Shown: positions 28,961-39,371 of the stretch, piece by piece | Position numbering within the stretch: position 1 is the first letter of the stretch | How the letters are laid out: each line of letters opens with the position of its first letter | NCBI GenBank assembly: GCA_000507305.1 | Contig: DF239313.1 | Span: 86,582-150,581 of the forward strand | Reading direction: 5' to 3' | DNA from: Breviolum minutum Mf 1.05b.01 | Lineage: Eukaryota; Sar; Dinophyceae; Suessiales; Symbiodiniaceae | Length of the DNA stretch: 64,000 bases | The notes under the pieces: generated by a model | What the model saw: the letters and a program-made list of their open reading frames with translations, nothing else | Told to the model about the DNA's origin: nothing | Database searches by the model: none | Translations under genes and position numbers: made by a program

Positions 28961-29098
28961 TTTACACCCTCGAAAGCATCATCGGCTGGATGGTAACTAA
29001 AAACTTTGGAAATCCAAAGGCGAAACATGGAAGTCCCAAACAACAACCCAATTTTGGGGTTCAAATATGTTAGTGAACGGGCCAAATTGGGGGTGTAT
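28961..29098. repeat. TIR element copy (TACACC subfamily)
   Basis: Left TTACACCCTCGAAAG with ATCGGCTGGATGG, right CCAAATTGGGGGTGTA. About 138 bp. No exon edge was recognised at either side. Confidence 0.6.
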
Positions 29099-29248
29099 CA
29101 TAAAATTGAAGTTGACTGAGCTGACTTAAACGTACAGCCATATCCAAACAGTTTGACAAGGACTTTGTCCCAAGAAACCAAGCTGAAAACATTGGCCATC
29201 AGTTAAGGTCTCTGATACGGCGGACGTGTCAATGGAACATGCTTGCAG

Positions 29249-29400
29249 GAAACCTCAACGGCTGGAGCTTGGTGAATCCAAGTTGGACCCACAATCCTTT
29301 GGAAGACCAGCATGCCAACTTGATCCAAATACTCCAAACGAACATGAACATCCAGAAGTTTGAAAGTGTTTCAGTAGATGTAACCAAAATTGAGCCATAA
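29249..29400 (+). CDS. Terminal exon, unknown protein
   Basis: Acceptor acatgcttgcag, then a phase-1 frame of 49 codons to TAA: NLNGWSLVNPSWTHNPLEDQ, then HANLIQILQTNMNIQKFES, then VDVTKIEP. A coherent polar/aromatic segment followed by a helix. The minus strand is also open but lacks a comparable acceptor. No family is recognised. Confidence 0.5.
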
Positions 29401-30210
29401 GATACTGATCAGGAATTCCGCAGCCCCATGTGTGCATGTTGTAGTTGTTCATGTTCAAAATGACCAAAAGACTGGAATGACTGACCCGACGTTCATAATC
29501 TTCATGAATTTGGTCAACTTTCTGGCACCTTTTCTGAAAAAATTATGAGGCTGGGCACTGAGTGCTGTTATCACTCGATCCTTTGCAGTGGATGGAGAGG
29601 CAAGGTCCTCAGCAAAATGCAGATCCAAAGCAAAGTGCAGATCCGATCCGAAATGAGGTGAGAGCTATGATCCCTCTGGCAGTGTCTTGCCAGCATGTCC
29701 TGGAAAGAAGTGTTGTTTTTTTTTTGCCACGCATGGTGGGTTACCATGATACCATGATAGGTGGGGGCCTGCCTAAACCTGGTAACAGTGGGAAAAATTA
29801 TAATCATCACGATTTTACTGAGGGATCTTTATGAGATTTCATTACCCACTCTTTCAGTGATTGGCCTCATGAAACAGAGAGGAAGGTTTTAAATTTTAGG
29901 CCATCCAAACGGGACTCTTTGTGAACAATCTCAACTTAGTGGTCAGCTTGTTTTGGTGCTTTTTCATCTTGCAAATGCATCTGATGTTTGTCCGTGCTCA
30001 TTTTGACTCAAAGCGGGTGATCATAAATGCCATCGATTTGTACCCTTTGCATCATGAAAATATGACGTGTATATATTATATTTATATATATATATATATT
30101 TGAAAGCTTCAATTGTCATGACCTTCAAAATCTGACTTCATATCAGTTTCACATCAAGATTGACTCAGATTCACATGATGAAAACGAACATCCACGTTTT
30201 CCTCCCTCAG

Positions 30211-30700
30211 TGGCTTCAAACTCAAGGTTCTTCGGGATGATTTGGAAATTTCGAGTAGATGTGCTCAGCCATGTCCCGTGAACTCCTTTTGACCACCTTA
30301 CAATGTCATACCCCACAAGATCTGCTCGAACTGCGAAATAACAAGAAGTGTCAGAAGGATCGGTGCAAAAAAAATATGATTTTCAACCGATTTCCAACTT
30401 TGATCAAAGGCATCACGAAAATCCGCCACAAGCGCCGCATTGAAGCTGAGCAGCGAAGACATGGAGGTGACCTACTCGGCCAGAGGATGCCAGGCTCAAG
30501 CTTTGAGGCCGACCCAGCCTACATCATGTGGTTTGTTGGAGGAGCACCCGAAGAAATGCTTGTCTGGCAGCATCCAGCAAATGGCACTCGAAGCTGTCTC
30601 ACTTGACCTGGAGGAGGCTCCATTTCCGCCCCGATTGTTGGAGGCTGAGGCCATCAGTCATCTACAGCAGAAACGAAGTGGAAGCTCCAACCCAAGCTAA
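30211..30700 (+). CDS. Two-exon 3' end of a gene, about 118 codons
   Basis: Exon 30211-30277 (acceptor tttcctccctcag, GT donor gtgaac) encodes GFKLKVLRDDLEISSRCAQP then CP. Exon 30410-30700 (acceptor ttgatcaaag) continues in phase 0 for 96 codons to TAA: SRKSATSAALKLSSEDMEVT, then TSCGLLEEHPKKCLSGSIQQ, then LEAVSLDLEEAPFPPRLLEA and QQKRSGSSNPS. The 132-nt GT-AG intron and the long uninterrupted last exon make this one of the firmer calls. It is Ser/Leu/Glu-rich with several cysteines. Function unknown. Confidence 0.65.
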
Positions 30701-30790
30701 TGTGTAGACACGGAACCTCTTTCACTTGAACATCCCTCCCAATTTGAAAACAATTTCTGGGTTGGCTTTCCAACAAGAATGCCACCCCCC

Positions 30791-30811
30791 CCCCCCCAAA
30801 AAAAAAAACAA
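30791..30811. repeat. Poly-C/poly-A tract
   Basis: A run of about 12 C is followed by about 10 A; a likely site of sequencing length error. Confidence 0.8.
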
Positions 30812-31410
30812 GAAAACTAGTTTCAACATCACCCAGTCGGTCATGCACATTGGCACCTTCGCCCTTTCTTTCTGCTTGTCTTTGGCGAGCATCACTTTGG
30901 GTGACTCCTGTGACACGTTGGATACAATGCTTTTCAAAACTGCACCTCTTTGACAAGAAATGCTCGCCAAAGAGGTGCAGACTTGTTCAACATTGTGTTG
31001 CCAACGTGTGTCAAATTTAGTGAGTCTGTGACGCATATTGGGAAGTATGCCTTGAAGGCTGCACCATGCTGCACCCTTTTGGTAAGGATTACGTAGATGA
31101 AGGGTTCCCTGGTCAGGCACCTACCACAAGTTTGTTGCAAAACCAGACTGCTTTGACGGGTCGAAATGTCGCCAAAAAAGTCATGGAGTGTTTACTGAAT
31201 TGGAGACTTGCAAAATAAAGCTCCTGCACCATGCAGGTTGTGATTCACAAATGAGCAGAAACGCTTGTTACTTGCAGTATGTTGGGGATGATACAATCCA
31301 GCTATATAGGGATCCTCATAATCCAAATAATAATCATAAAATCTGATAGGCGTTGTGGAAATGTACGACCAAAATCTGCCAAAAAATTAAAATAGAAACA
31401 ATTGTGCAGA

Positions 31411-31590
31411 ATGAACCATCCGAAATTTACTAAGATGGCCCTGGCGGATGCCTCGCCTCGGCCGAATTTGTTTCTTGGCCTCGGCCATCCTAGGACATCT
31501 TCAATCACAAGCCGGCCAGTGAAGCACTCACAGCACGGGACTCAATCTGATGAATCTGATCCAGCGCATCTGAAAATACTCGATTTCTAG
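31411..31590 (+). CDS. Putative terminal exon
   Basis: The frame MNHPKFTKMALADASPRPNL, then FLGLGHPRTSSITSRPVKHS, then GTQSDESDPAHLKILDF ends at TAG. It is GC-rich relative to its flanks, polar and probably disordered. The true start is an unidentified acceptor. No family is recognised. Confidence 0.4.
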   Translation: MNHPKFTKMALADASPRPNLFLGLGHPRTSSITSRPVKHSQHGTQSDESDPAHLKILDF

Positions 31591-31830
31591 ATAGTCCTCT
31601 TGTTATTGGAACACATCAAGGCTATGTCCTTGAGCGTTCAACCCGTTGAGAAGGTTTCAGAGCATTGAATATTCCTACTAGAATGCTTCGTCGCTGTATC
31701 CGTTGCTGCTGTTCTTGTATTTGTATTTGTCCTTGTGGCTGCCTTTGTTGTTGTTGTTGTTGCCGTAGAGAGATAGCGAGGGCAACAAGTGCCACAGCGG
31801 TGTGACCTCTCATTTCCCACAAATTGGTAC

Positions 31831-32082
31831 AACAAGTCGTGTTTTGAGATCTTCAAGCATATGATGTTGTCAATGCCAGCCATCAACAACAAGACCGTTT
31901 CGTTCCGTTATGCTGGAACTAAGGCCTCTCTTGATCTGAACGACAACGTGCTCTTTGGCAGCAGTTCTGGGGGGAGACGCTGGTGTGCATTGATTGTGAT
32001 CCTGAGGGTGATAAGGCCGCCAGTATTAAAAGTCCAACAGGCGACGCCGCGACCATTCATTGACTTTTGTAGCGTAGCGTGA
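31831..32082 (+). CDS. Putative exon, unknown protein
   Basis: The frame reads FEIFKHMMLSMPAINNKTVS, then FRYAGTKASLDLNDNVLFGS, then a Cys/Val/Ile-rich tail to TGA. Good composition up to about 31975 (SSSGGRRW); beyond that the frame may have left the exon. Splice sites were not settled. Confidence 0.35.
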   Translation, partial: NKSCFEIFKHMMLSMPAINNKTVSFRYAGTKASLDLNDNVLFGSSSGGRRWCALIVILRVIRPPVLKVQQATPRPFIDFCSVA

Positions 32083-32295
32083 TATGGTTTTGCAAGGACA
32101 TCTAGAGACAGTAGCACACTAGGATAGTGTATAAAACCTACTCATCAAGACGATCCAAAACATCTAAAAAGCTGGCTTTAAAAGTCAAGCCATTTTTAGA
32201 TCATCATTCCACCGAATATTACAATACTATAATTACTATCAGCTTCTTTTGGCATCATTTTCTACACTGTTAGATGTGTTAGTCAAACAAAGAAA

Positions 32296-32381
32296 GCCTC
32301 CCTCAAACTAAAAGCTCACACCTGAACCACTGGGGTTAAGCGCCTCCTGGCAGGCGCTTATGTCAGTTTTGGGAAGTGTAA
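32296..32381. repeat. TIR element copy, first of a tandem pair
   Basis: CCTCCCTCAAACTAAAAGCT with CACCTGAACCACTGGGGTT on the left and TTATGTCAGTTTTGGGAAGT on the right. The interior matches the copy at 51458 (CACCTGAATCACTGGGGTT), showing shared ancestry beyond the ends. Confidence 0.65.
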
Positions 32382-32383
32382 CA

Positions 32384-32510
32384 ATTACACCCCTGAAAAA
32401 TGAACGGCTGGAACCTAAAAGTCACCCAATTTTTCGAAAGGAAAATCATGTGCAAAAAAACCTCCATTTTTGATTTTTTTTTATGTTAAATTTCCAGGCT
32501 GTTTCAGAAA
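32384..32510. repeat. TIR element copy whose right end is a splice acceptor
   Basis: Starts ATTACACCCCTGAAAAATGA then CGGCTGGAACC. The interior (CACCCAATT, GGAAAATCATG, AACCTCC) matches the copy at 45936. The right subterminal part aligns with TTCCAGCCGTTCAGG of that copy and here reads TTTCCAG|GCTGTTTCAG, the acceptor of the exon at 32498. Confidence 0.65.
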
Positions 32511-32703
32511 GCATTTCGTTGTTGTTAAACGATTTGGTGATAAAGATCTTCCGAAATCAAGGTATCAATGGCTAAACCCGCTTCCTAAGGGCGGCCTGGT
32601 CCTTTTCAGAGGATGGGAGGTCTTGGGAGGTCGGGCTGGGTTTCATGTCCATTTCCGGAAACGTTCCGTTGAGTTGTTCAGCTTCAATGAACATGTTTAC
32701 TAA
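32498..32703 (+). CDS. Terminal exon starting at a TIR element
   Basis: The acceptor aaatttccag belongs to the element just upstream. The phase-1 frame gives 68 codons to TAA: CFRKHFVVVKRFGDKDLPKS, then RYQWLNPLPKGGLVLFRGWE, then FHVHFRKRSVELFSFNEHVY. It is basic and aromatic with good composition. A shorter phase-0 frame (AVSESISLLLNDLVIKIFRN to a GT donor) is the alternative. No family is recognised. Confidence 0.5.
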
Positions 32704-33474
32704 ATATGTCAAATAGTCTTATATGTCACCATGTATTTGGGTTGGAGGTATTTTTGAGAGTTTAGTTGGGATGATGTTGTGCATCAGATATTTGGATGAT
32801 CCAACGGTCTTACAGTTCTTATGAAGGATTTGTCTAATGTGCTAGCACAGGTTCTCGACAACTGCTCATGTATTATCATCATGCTCGAAACAACCTCACC
32901 AAGTCTATGACATAGTTGCAAACTGACAGAAGTGAAACTGCCCAGCTTTGAAAAAAACAATGGTAAAAGAAGCATTTGTTGAGTGGGGATTGAGTTAACA
33001 GCATTTGATGGTGTTCTGACGAAAATGTGATAAACATATATAAACATGATCTGAGAAGACTGTGACTAAACACACCAGTTTTTACAAAGCGATCGCTTGA
33101 AAAATATCTCAATTCTCAACTGTGTCAGGTGAGGGCCATTGAAGATGTGGCTATTGGTGAGGTGGGGGTTAAGGAATGGACTTGGACTTGGATTTTCAAC
33201 CCGGCTTTCGCTTGCAAGCCAGGAAGTACGAATTTGTTATGGTGAGATGGCAACTGTGACTTGGGCAAAAAAATGATGCAAGTTTGTGGAGCTGTTTTTC
33301 CACCAAAATTCCTGAGGAACTTGGAACATGCGGGGAGGCCCTCCGGGCCCCAAAAGGAAATGTCATCCTCGAGCCACTGATTTGCAGGGGCCAGCTGTTC
33401 GTTTTAGAGAGGATAAATTTTCCAAGCCCAGATAGGGTAAATCAGACACCCCTTCCATTGTTGTGATGGATTTT

Positions 33475-33619
33475 TTTCACTCCATCCAAAAACCATGGGA
33501 TGGGTGAAGTTTCTTTGGAACATCCGGAAGCTTTAAAACGGCAGCTCCCCGAGGCCGAGATATTGGCAGTACACGGGATGATCTTAGCAGAGAATGAGGT
33601 CGGGGAGATCTTTGGATAG
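33475..33619 (+). CDS. Terminal exon, acidic helical C-terminus
   Basis: The frame FFTPSKNHGMGEVSLEHPEA, then LKRQLPEAEILAVHGMILAE, then NEVGEIFG ends at TAG. The dense Glu/Leu/Ala pattern is characteristic of real coding sequence, and no other frame is comparable. The exact acceptor was not fixed; an in-frame TGA lies just upstream at about 33466. Upstream, 33310-33400 (PEELGTCGEALRAPKGNV) may be the preceding exon. Confidence 0.55.
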
Positions 33620-33711
33620 GGTTTTTCAACAGGTAGGGCGTAGCGAGAGCGTGGTTCTTGTGAAAGCGAAATGTTTAAAACCAAAGTTAGTTGGATTTGA
33701 TAAATGAATTA

Positions 33712-33950
33712 CAACATATTTTAATATTTTAGTTGGATTTTTGGGAGAGACCCTCCCTGAAACTAACAGTTTGCCCCCTGAAAATAGAGATTCCCAAAAG
33801 GTCTTCCAACCATCCATTTTCAGGGACTATGTCTGTTTCAGGGAGGGTAGCAGGGTCAATTCTGCTGCTATGTTTGATCCCTTTTTGTTGTTTTTTTTTG
33901 GGTGTGCAGTGCAACATATTTTAGTAGATTTTTGGGGAGATATTTCAAAG
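33712..33950. repeat. TIR element with near-perfect ends, inside a direct repeat
   Basis: The element 33750-33848 runs from ACCCTCCCTGAAACTAACAG, with inner GCCCCCTGAAAATAG, to CATTTTCAGGGACTATG with GTTTCAGGGAGGGTA: 18 of 19 terminal positions are inverted-repeat matches by eye. The flanks repeat each other: CAACATATTTTA...GATTTTTGGGAGA at 33713 and CAACATATTTTAGTAGATTT then TTGGGGAGA at 33912. Confidence 0.8.
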
Positions 33951-34183
33951 ATGCCATCAAGCTAGTAGGGACGAAGATAAGATAAGGGCTCCCGTTGGAT
34001 CTCGGGATACATGATGGCACTGGTGGTCGGGGAACATGTCCATTGGTCGTCAGGATTTGATTGTCTTTGAATTCTCATGATTGCCTAGTACTTCCCATGT
34101 GATTGTTTGCTTCTTGTTTCCTCTATTCCACAAATTGTTTCCTGATATTCATTCTTATCCTTAGTTCTTGCTGTTTTAACAAG

Positions 34184-34228
34184 CTGCCTGGATTGTGTGA
34201 CAGGCTGTTGGGAAGACATACCAAAAAG
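34184..34228 (+). CDS. Putative short internal exon
   Basis: Acceptor ttttaacaag and GT donor (gtgaag) bracket 15 codons in phase 0 (LPGLCDRLLGRHTKK). Tentative because of length. Confidence 0.4.
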
Positions 34229-34602
34229 GTGAAGGATTTCGGTGTTTTCCTAAGGTTCAAAAGCACCGCTTTTCATTCATCTTTTGGATGCCGGAAACAT
34301 TCAATCCATGTGGGTTGATCATCTCAGCTTCCAAGTTGCACATTCCTTGTCACCATCTTTTGTCCGTCCGCTTCACTCAAATTCCCTGGTTAACATTGGG
34401 CCATGGTGCTTCAGTTTGCAATCGCTAGGGGAGTTGCATTGAATAGACACAACATACAACATACAATATTCAATACAACAATGATTCCTAAGTGTGCGCG
34501 TTGATTTGTGCTATTTTTCTAGCTGTTTTGTGATGTCGAATTCTACTTTTGCATTTCGTGGTCACCTTAGATGCCCTCCAAGTTCCCCCAAAAACTTCCC
34601 TT

Positions 34603-34687
34603 GCCAAGACTCTGTAAGACAGGCGGACTACTTGGAGATTTTCGAATCTGGAGAGGATCTCTTAGCAAAGACCTTAAGATTCTCTTG
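34603..34687 (+). CDS. Putative exon, two open frames
   Basis: After acceptor cttgccaag one frame reads SVRQADYLEIFESGEDLLAK then TLRFS and stop, and another reads LCKTGGLLGDFRIWRGSLSK. The first is more protein-like. The donor is not resolved. It lies upstream of, and probably in the same gene as, the exon at 34727. Confidence 0.35.
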
Positions 34688-34726
34688 ACTCCATTGATTG
34701 GGTTGTCCCCGTTCCCCGTTCCTAAG

Positions 34727-34863
34727 GTACCACCAAAAAAAAAACCTTCGTGGTGATTGTGATGTTTGTGGTTACTGGCGTTTCGAGGGTCCCAACCCTC
34801 AGGCAGCGGTGGAGACCTTGTCGCAACAACCTCGCTGCCAGCGCCTGGGGCTTTTAGAGGCAG
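34727..34863 (+). CDS. Internal exon, Cys-containing
   Basis: Acceptor gttcctaag and a consensus GT donor (gtaagt) bracket a frame reading LRGDCDVCGYWRFEGPNPQA, then AVETLSQQPRCQRLGLLEA. The CDVCGYW part looks like a zinc-knuckle or disulfide loop but no domain is assigned. A poly-A run near its start makes the frame there sensitive to length error. Confidence 0.5.
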
Positions 34864-35005
34864 GTAAGTTTTGAATTGTCTTGGGGGTCTAAGATGACTG
34901 GCTGGCAAATCCACCATGGAAATGAAGATGTATTTCCTCTTAATTGAAAATGTGGATGTTCCCAATGTCATGTCAGTTTTCAGGGGTTCAATGTTTTACT
35001 AAGAC

Positions 35006-35131
35006 TTTCCCTTCCTGAAAACTAACAGCTCACCCCTGAAAATGGATGGTTGGGAGATATATGAATATATGGCATTTCCCTTTGAGGCCTGGCCTATTTT
35101 CAGGTGCGATGTTAATTTCAGTGAGTGTACC
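35006..35131. repeat. TIR element copy
   Basis: CTTCCTGAAAACTAACAGCT with CACCCCTGAAAATGG on the left, CTATTTTCAGGTGCGATGTT with AATTTCAGTGAGTGTACC on the right. About 126 bp. A further right-end-like TGTCAGTTTTCAGGGGTTCA precedes it at about 34971. Confidence 0.7.
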
Positions 35132-35605
35132 ATGTTTAGTAAGTTTTTTCCTTAATTTTGGCTCCTTATATATGAAAAAGATCCTTATGAACCAGTAGAT
35201 GCTATGGGCCACGGCCAGTCACTGAGGTTTTCGAACGACTTTACCTGCCAATGTTGGTGTGATGCGTTAGGTTCATTCGACATAGGCTAGAAAAATCTAC
35301 CATGAAAATGGTAAATGTATAGAACTTGTATTTCTTTTTGAGACTCAACCACAGACAGTTCCATGGCCATGTTAATTTACTGGAGAGTAGCCCCTTTTCA
35401 AAGATGCCGGGCCTGCCAGCAAAACGAGTAAAATTCTGATTAATAAAGGGTGAATCATGAGGGCATGATTTTTTCGGGACATCAATCAATGGTATCAATG
35501 GTTACTCTCTTACAATTGACTACAACTAACAGTAGCAGCAGTAAACCATTGCATCCTTTCCCCATTATAACAGCTGATTGCTTACCAACCGTACCGGTCC
35601 CCCAG

Positions 35606-35739
35606 ATGTCGACTTTGACAAAGCCGACTTTCACCAGGCCGCACTTTCTCCAGACGACGTTCTGCTCCGACCAACACTGAGAGCATCAGAGCCGCTACTT
35701 CGAGCGCTGGAGGCAACGTTTTCCGGAATCTGTGGATGA
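35606..35739 (+). CDS. Terminal exon, acidic/Leu-rich
   Basis: Acceptor ccggtcccccag, then phase 1: VDFDKADFHQAALSPDDVLL, then RPTLRASEPLLRALEATFSG, then ICG and TGA. Among the best single exons by composition. An overlapping frame (VPQMSTLTKPTFTRPHFLQT) is open but lacks the same splice logic. No family is recognised. Confidence 0.6.
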
Positions 35740-35904
35740 TTCTTATAGTGGAAGATGTCAATATTGAGATGCAAAAAATGAATGGTTTGAATATGTTTGA
35801 ATTTTGAATGGCATTTTTGTTGTATGTTTTTTTTCTTGCATGCTTTTGATCGTTTTTTTTGGGGGATCACTGGAAGACATGTCGAGTTCTGTTCGCTTTG
35901 ACAG

Positions 35905-35970
35905 GTGTCACTTTGCGAGGATGAAGAGTGTGAAAACCGAGATTCCAAGCCATTCAAAACACTCCTGTGA
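35905..35970 (+). CDS. Putative terminal exon
   Basis: Acceptor cgctttgacag precedes VSLCEDEECENRDSKPFKTL then L and TGA in phase 0 (21 codons). It is acidic with paired cysteines. It may alternatively splice before the TGA, since TGTGAG could serve as a donor. Confidence 0.45.
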   Translation: MSLCEDEECENRDSKPFKTLL

Positions 35971-36614
35971 GTTGAGGAAGAAACAGATATAAAGAATAGC
36001 AGCAGTACAGTGGAAAGGTTGGTCAAAAATGTAAACATTTTGGATTATAATTCGTAACTACCTTACTGACCATCCAGTAAAATTTAACCACCAGGATTAC
36101 TCCACTTTTAGTGGGGGGAATCCCTATTAAACCTTCATTTGTGACTGTCGGAATTGGTGCGATTAGTGAGTTGCACTAAGGCTGCCGAAGACTGTACCCT
36201 TGGAAGGTGATGCTGGGAATGTTCATTTCCGTTGTTTTGGAATGTGGAAGTGATGGAAGTTACCGAAGTGTGAGAATGGCAAATATCCTGCTCATGTTAG
36301 TGTGTGTGTGTGTGTTAAGTATTATGATGCTACTGTAAGCTGTTTCTATATATATATATATATTATATTCACTAAGGGAAGATGGACAACAATAAGATGA
36401 ATGAGAAAGACAAATCAGTCTTCAATCTACAAAAAGAATACCTATTGCCATCAGTCTTCAATCTACAAAAAAGCACCAGGAGAGGCATTGTTGCCGGTCT
36501 GCTCGAAGGAGTGGGATTTGATCCAATTGCCGGATAGACAAGAAAAAAAGGGAACGCTGCATCTAAGATTTGTGCGAATTTTCAAGAGTAAAAAGGGCGA
36601 TGTTCTATTCATAG

Positions 36615-37089
36615 ATGTTGAGATTTGCGCTAACATTCAAGATTGCTCACTTTTTTTGGCCTGCAAATGGCGCGCTTGCTAACGTAGGATCGCGAACGAG
36701 GTTTGCGACTTCAGGCGGACCAACAGCATTTCATGGCGGATGGTCGTGCTTTAGGGTGCTATATAACGACCTACGATCAGAATCAATCACATACCTCAAA
36801 ATTGGTATGAAAACCCCACAATTTGTCATTAAGTTCATAGGTCACAACAGGTCCAGGATGTTCCAGTGATTGAAGGGCCCCAATCATTTGTGATGCCATG
36901 CCCACATGGTACATCTTTGAAATATCTGGCCTCGCAGGCCTTGTTGTTCTTGACGCAGCTCCTACGCGGAGGTTTGCGAGCAATGGAGGTGCGAAGACGG
37001 AGAGAAACTGTGAAACAGAAACGCTCACCATTGGATGTCCCACACTTTTACCGCAACCCTGCAAGTCCAACAAAATCACGGGGGGATAA
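36615..37089 (+). CDS. Exon cluster with two similar segments
   Basis: Two + strand stretches share a motif: NVGSRTRFATSGGPTAFHGG near 36680-36740, and TRRFASNGGAKTERNCETET, then LTIGCPTLLPQPCKSNKITG, at about 36960-37087 ending in a stop. An acceptor (ctggcctcgcag) precedes the second. The repeated RFA(T/S)xGG suggests related exons of one gene. The second region is also open in another frame (VMPCPHGTSLKYLASQALLF), so the reading is not certain. Function unknown. Confidence 0.4.
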
Positions 37090-37127
37090 TTTCTCACTGC
37101 ATCTTTGCATAACTTATATGTAAGTTA

Positions 37128-37226
37128 CTGTAAGTTCATTTGTTGCCCGAAGTGCAGAGCAGATGGCCCTTCGATGAGAAGTCCGAAGTCCTTTGATTCC
37201 ATGCCGCCAATGACACCCTGAATCAC
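37128..37226 (-). CDS. Putative minus-strand exon
   Basis: On the minus strand an acceptor (gtgacagcatag) is followed by VIQGVIGGMESKDFGLLIEG, then PSALHFGQQMNLQ and a stop. A longer minus frame through the same bases is less protein-like. No family is recognised. Confidence 0.4.
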
Positions 37227-37299
37227 CTATGCTGTCACAGCCCAGGACATGCCTGAGGCGTCCATCAGCGAAGGCTGGAAACCACGGATATGCCAAAGC

Positions 37300-38490
37300 A
37301 AAAAACGATAGATATGATAGATCTAGATGTATAACCTGAATTAAAACTGAGCCGGAAAAAAAGTGGAAAACGATGGCAAAAACAAATCTAGAAAGAGAGC
37401 TCAAGAAATTGTCATTGCCCAGCATTTTGTGCAGAGAAGTTAGTTTGAAGTTCCTTGAGACTGCTTTTCGCGTTTTACTGGGAAATGTTCATTTTTTGAG
37501 ACAGGAAGATTTGGATTAAACTTATTTAGAGAGTAGATATATACGATAGACATTTGACACATATTGATACTTGAACTGATGTTTTAACATGCAAAAATAT
37601 ATGCATATACATATACATACATGTTTGGCACAGAAGGCAAGATGACTGCACTGACGCCAAACATGGCATTGACAAAACATGGGAAACCAATACTGAATAT
37701 GATCAAGATTTCGACTCAGAGACACGAGAACCCGTCTGCAAAAACTGTTGAAGAAAAGCCAGATTGGATGGCCTGTATGTGATTATGATGTCAAAAGGAA
37801 ACACATCATAGAATGCAGTTCATGGGTAAGATTAAAAGAGCCCAAGCAGCAAACATTGTGGTATTAAACTAGTTCTAGGGATATGGCTATGTCCCAGAAG
37901 GCACTGTATTTTACCAGAACATAGTTTAGATTGAAAGTTGCATGATCCATGATATACTATTTGGTGAATGACAGTGTATCATTTATTCGCATGGAAAAAG
38001 TCGTTAGTTAAAGCAGCAATGACAATATATAGAGATATATGCATCAAGAATAATGTGGTGCAAGCATATTGCTGCCCAAACTTCTCAAGTGATGTTAGCA
38101 TCCTTTTTGGGTTGGTGAACCTGCCATACAAATACAAAATACACCATACGAAGACACGCAGAAAGTGTGAAATGTTTAAAACATTATCTAAATAGATACT
38201 CAACATATATACCAGCAAAAAGAGAGCCATTTAGAAAAAAGAAGCGTACGCCAATGAAGAGGAACGCAAAGAATTCACACCACCCAATTGTTGTAGAAGA
38301 TGAATTTACAGAATATGATATGTCTTCACCTAGTAGAACTTTGAAATAGGTTTGTCTTTATCGAAGATGAACTGCTTAAAACACCTTCTGAGACATTCAT
38401 GTTTTAATTGTTGACGAAAGGTAGGAAGGGGTTTTGAGTTTTCATTCAAATGTGATGAAATTCTGTGAAGGGAATGAATCATTACAGCGC
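37300..38490. other. Gene-poor AT-rich stretch
   Basis: Contains short AT-rich ORFs and a low-complexity ATGCATATACATATACATAC run near 37600. No exon or element was called. Confidence 0.5.
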
Positions 38491-38701
38491 ATGATTCGGT
38501 GATTTGTGTCGATATGGATCACGAGGCGCCATGGCAGTTAGGAAAAAAAATCCCATGGGAGCGGCTTCGGTCTCCCTGTTACTTTTCCAAGGTCATTTTT
38601 TGTGAAACCAATGTTGTAGGTGGCTGCCTAGACCCTGGTCACCATTTGTATAAATGGGACCTAAGAATTGAAGCTTCACTATCTGTGAACCAGTAGGGAG
38701 A

Positions 38702-38772
38702 GGCAGGACCCCATGTACAACCCATCACGATGGTTTGGAGCTCCGACATGCCAGGTCCAGAAGACTTAGCAT
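38702..38772 (+). CDS. Putative internal exon
   Basis: The frame GPHVQPITMVWSSDMPGPED then LASR ends before a GT donor (gtgggg). Upstream, 38494-38695 is also open (VICVDMDHEAPWQLGKKIP) and may be another exon. No family is recognised. Confidence 0.4.
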
Positions 38773-39019
38773 CCAGGTGGGGTGGAATTTGATGTTTGAC
38801 TTCAGAAAAACAAAGGGAACTTTTGTAGGCTCATGGTTTTCTGATTTTTCCTTCTTCACTACTCAAGTTACTCGAAAAGATGTTCCTTTTTTGTGCCCTT
38901 TTTTGTGTTTTCTTTTTTTGTTATGTAATGTTGTTTTGTTTCCTTTTCATGTTTTTTTTTTCGCATTCTGATGCTCGGCATCCCTTTAAAAATCCTTGTT
39001 CATTTGATCATCTACTGTT

Positions 39020-39328
39020 TTGATGTGGACCAACTTCACATCTACTGCGACCTTGAGCCCGGAGAGGTACCGCAACCATGTCAAAGAGATGTTGACCCAG
39101 ATCATCTCATCAGCAGAAGCTGAGATGAGTTTGGACTTGGGGCCACATCCGATGCAAAAAAAAACGCCCGAAGACTTTCATCGCAGCGGGAGAGGCCGCT
39201 TGTTAATCATGACACCAAAGCAGTGGACGACTGAAATTATGTGTACACTTAGTGATATGAATGAATTTGGCTCAAGAAGTGTCAGACATGACAGTTCAGA
39301 AAACTTCAGCAAGGACTTTCTGTCATGA
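39020..39328 (+). CDS. ORF with possible spliced-leader relic
   Basis: 102 codons are open: MWTNFTSTATLSPERYRNHV, then KEMLTQIISSAEAEMSLDLG, then a poly-A-interrupted region and a less convincing tail. The last part carries TTTGGCTCAAG at 39266-39276, identical to the 3' end of the dinoflagellate spliced leader. The first 45 codons are the likely exon; the rest may be intron or a retroposed junction. Confidence 0.35.
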   Translation: MMWTNFTSTATLSPERYRNHVKEMLTQIISSAEAEMSLDLGPHPMQKKTPEDFHRSGRGRLLIMTPKQWTTEIMCTLSDMNEFGSRSVRHDSSENFSKDFLS

Positions 39329-39371
39329 AAACCAGAACTTCTATGATTGGTTGATATTTCCGTACTAGCAA

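Noticed and set aside
30259..30606. 115-codon + ORF starting MSRELLLTT
   Set aside because: It overlaps the better-supported two-exon model (30211-30277 joined to 30410-30700) in another frame and includes the intron.
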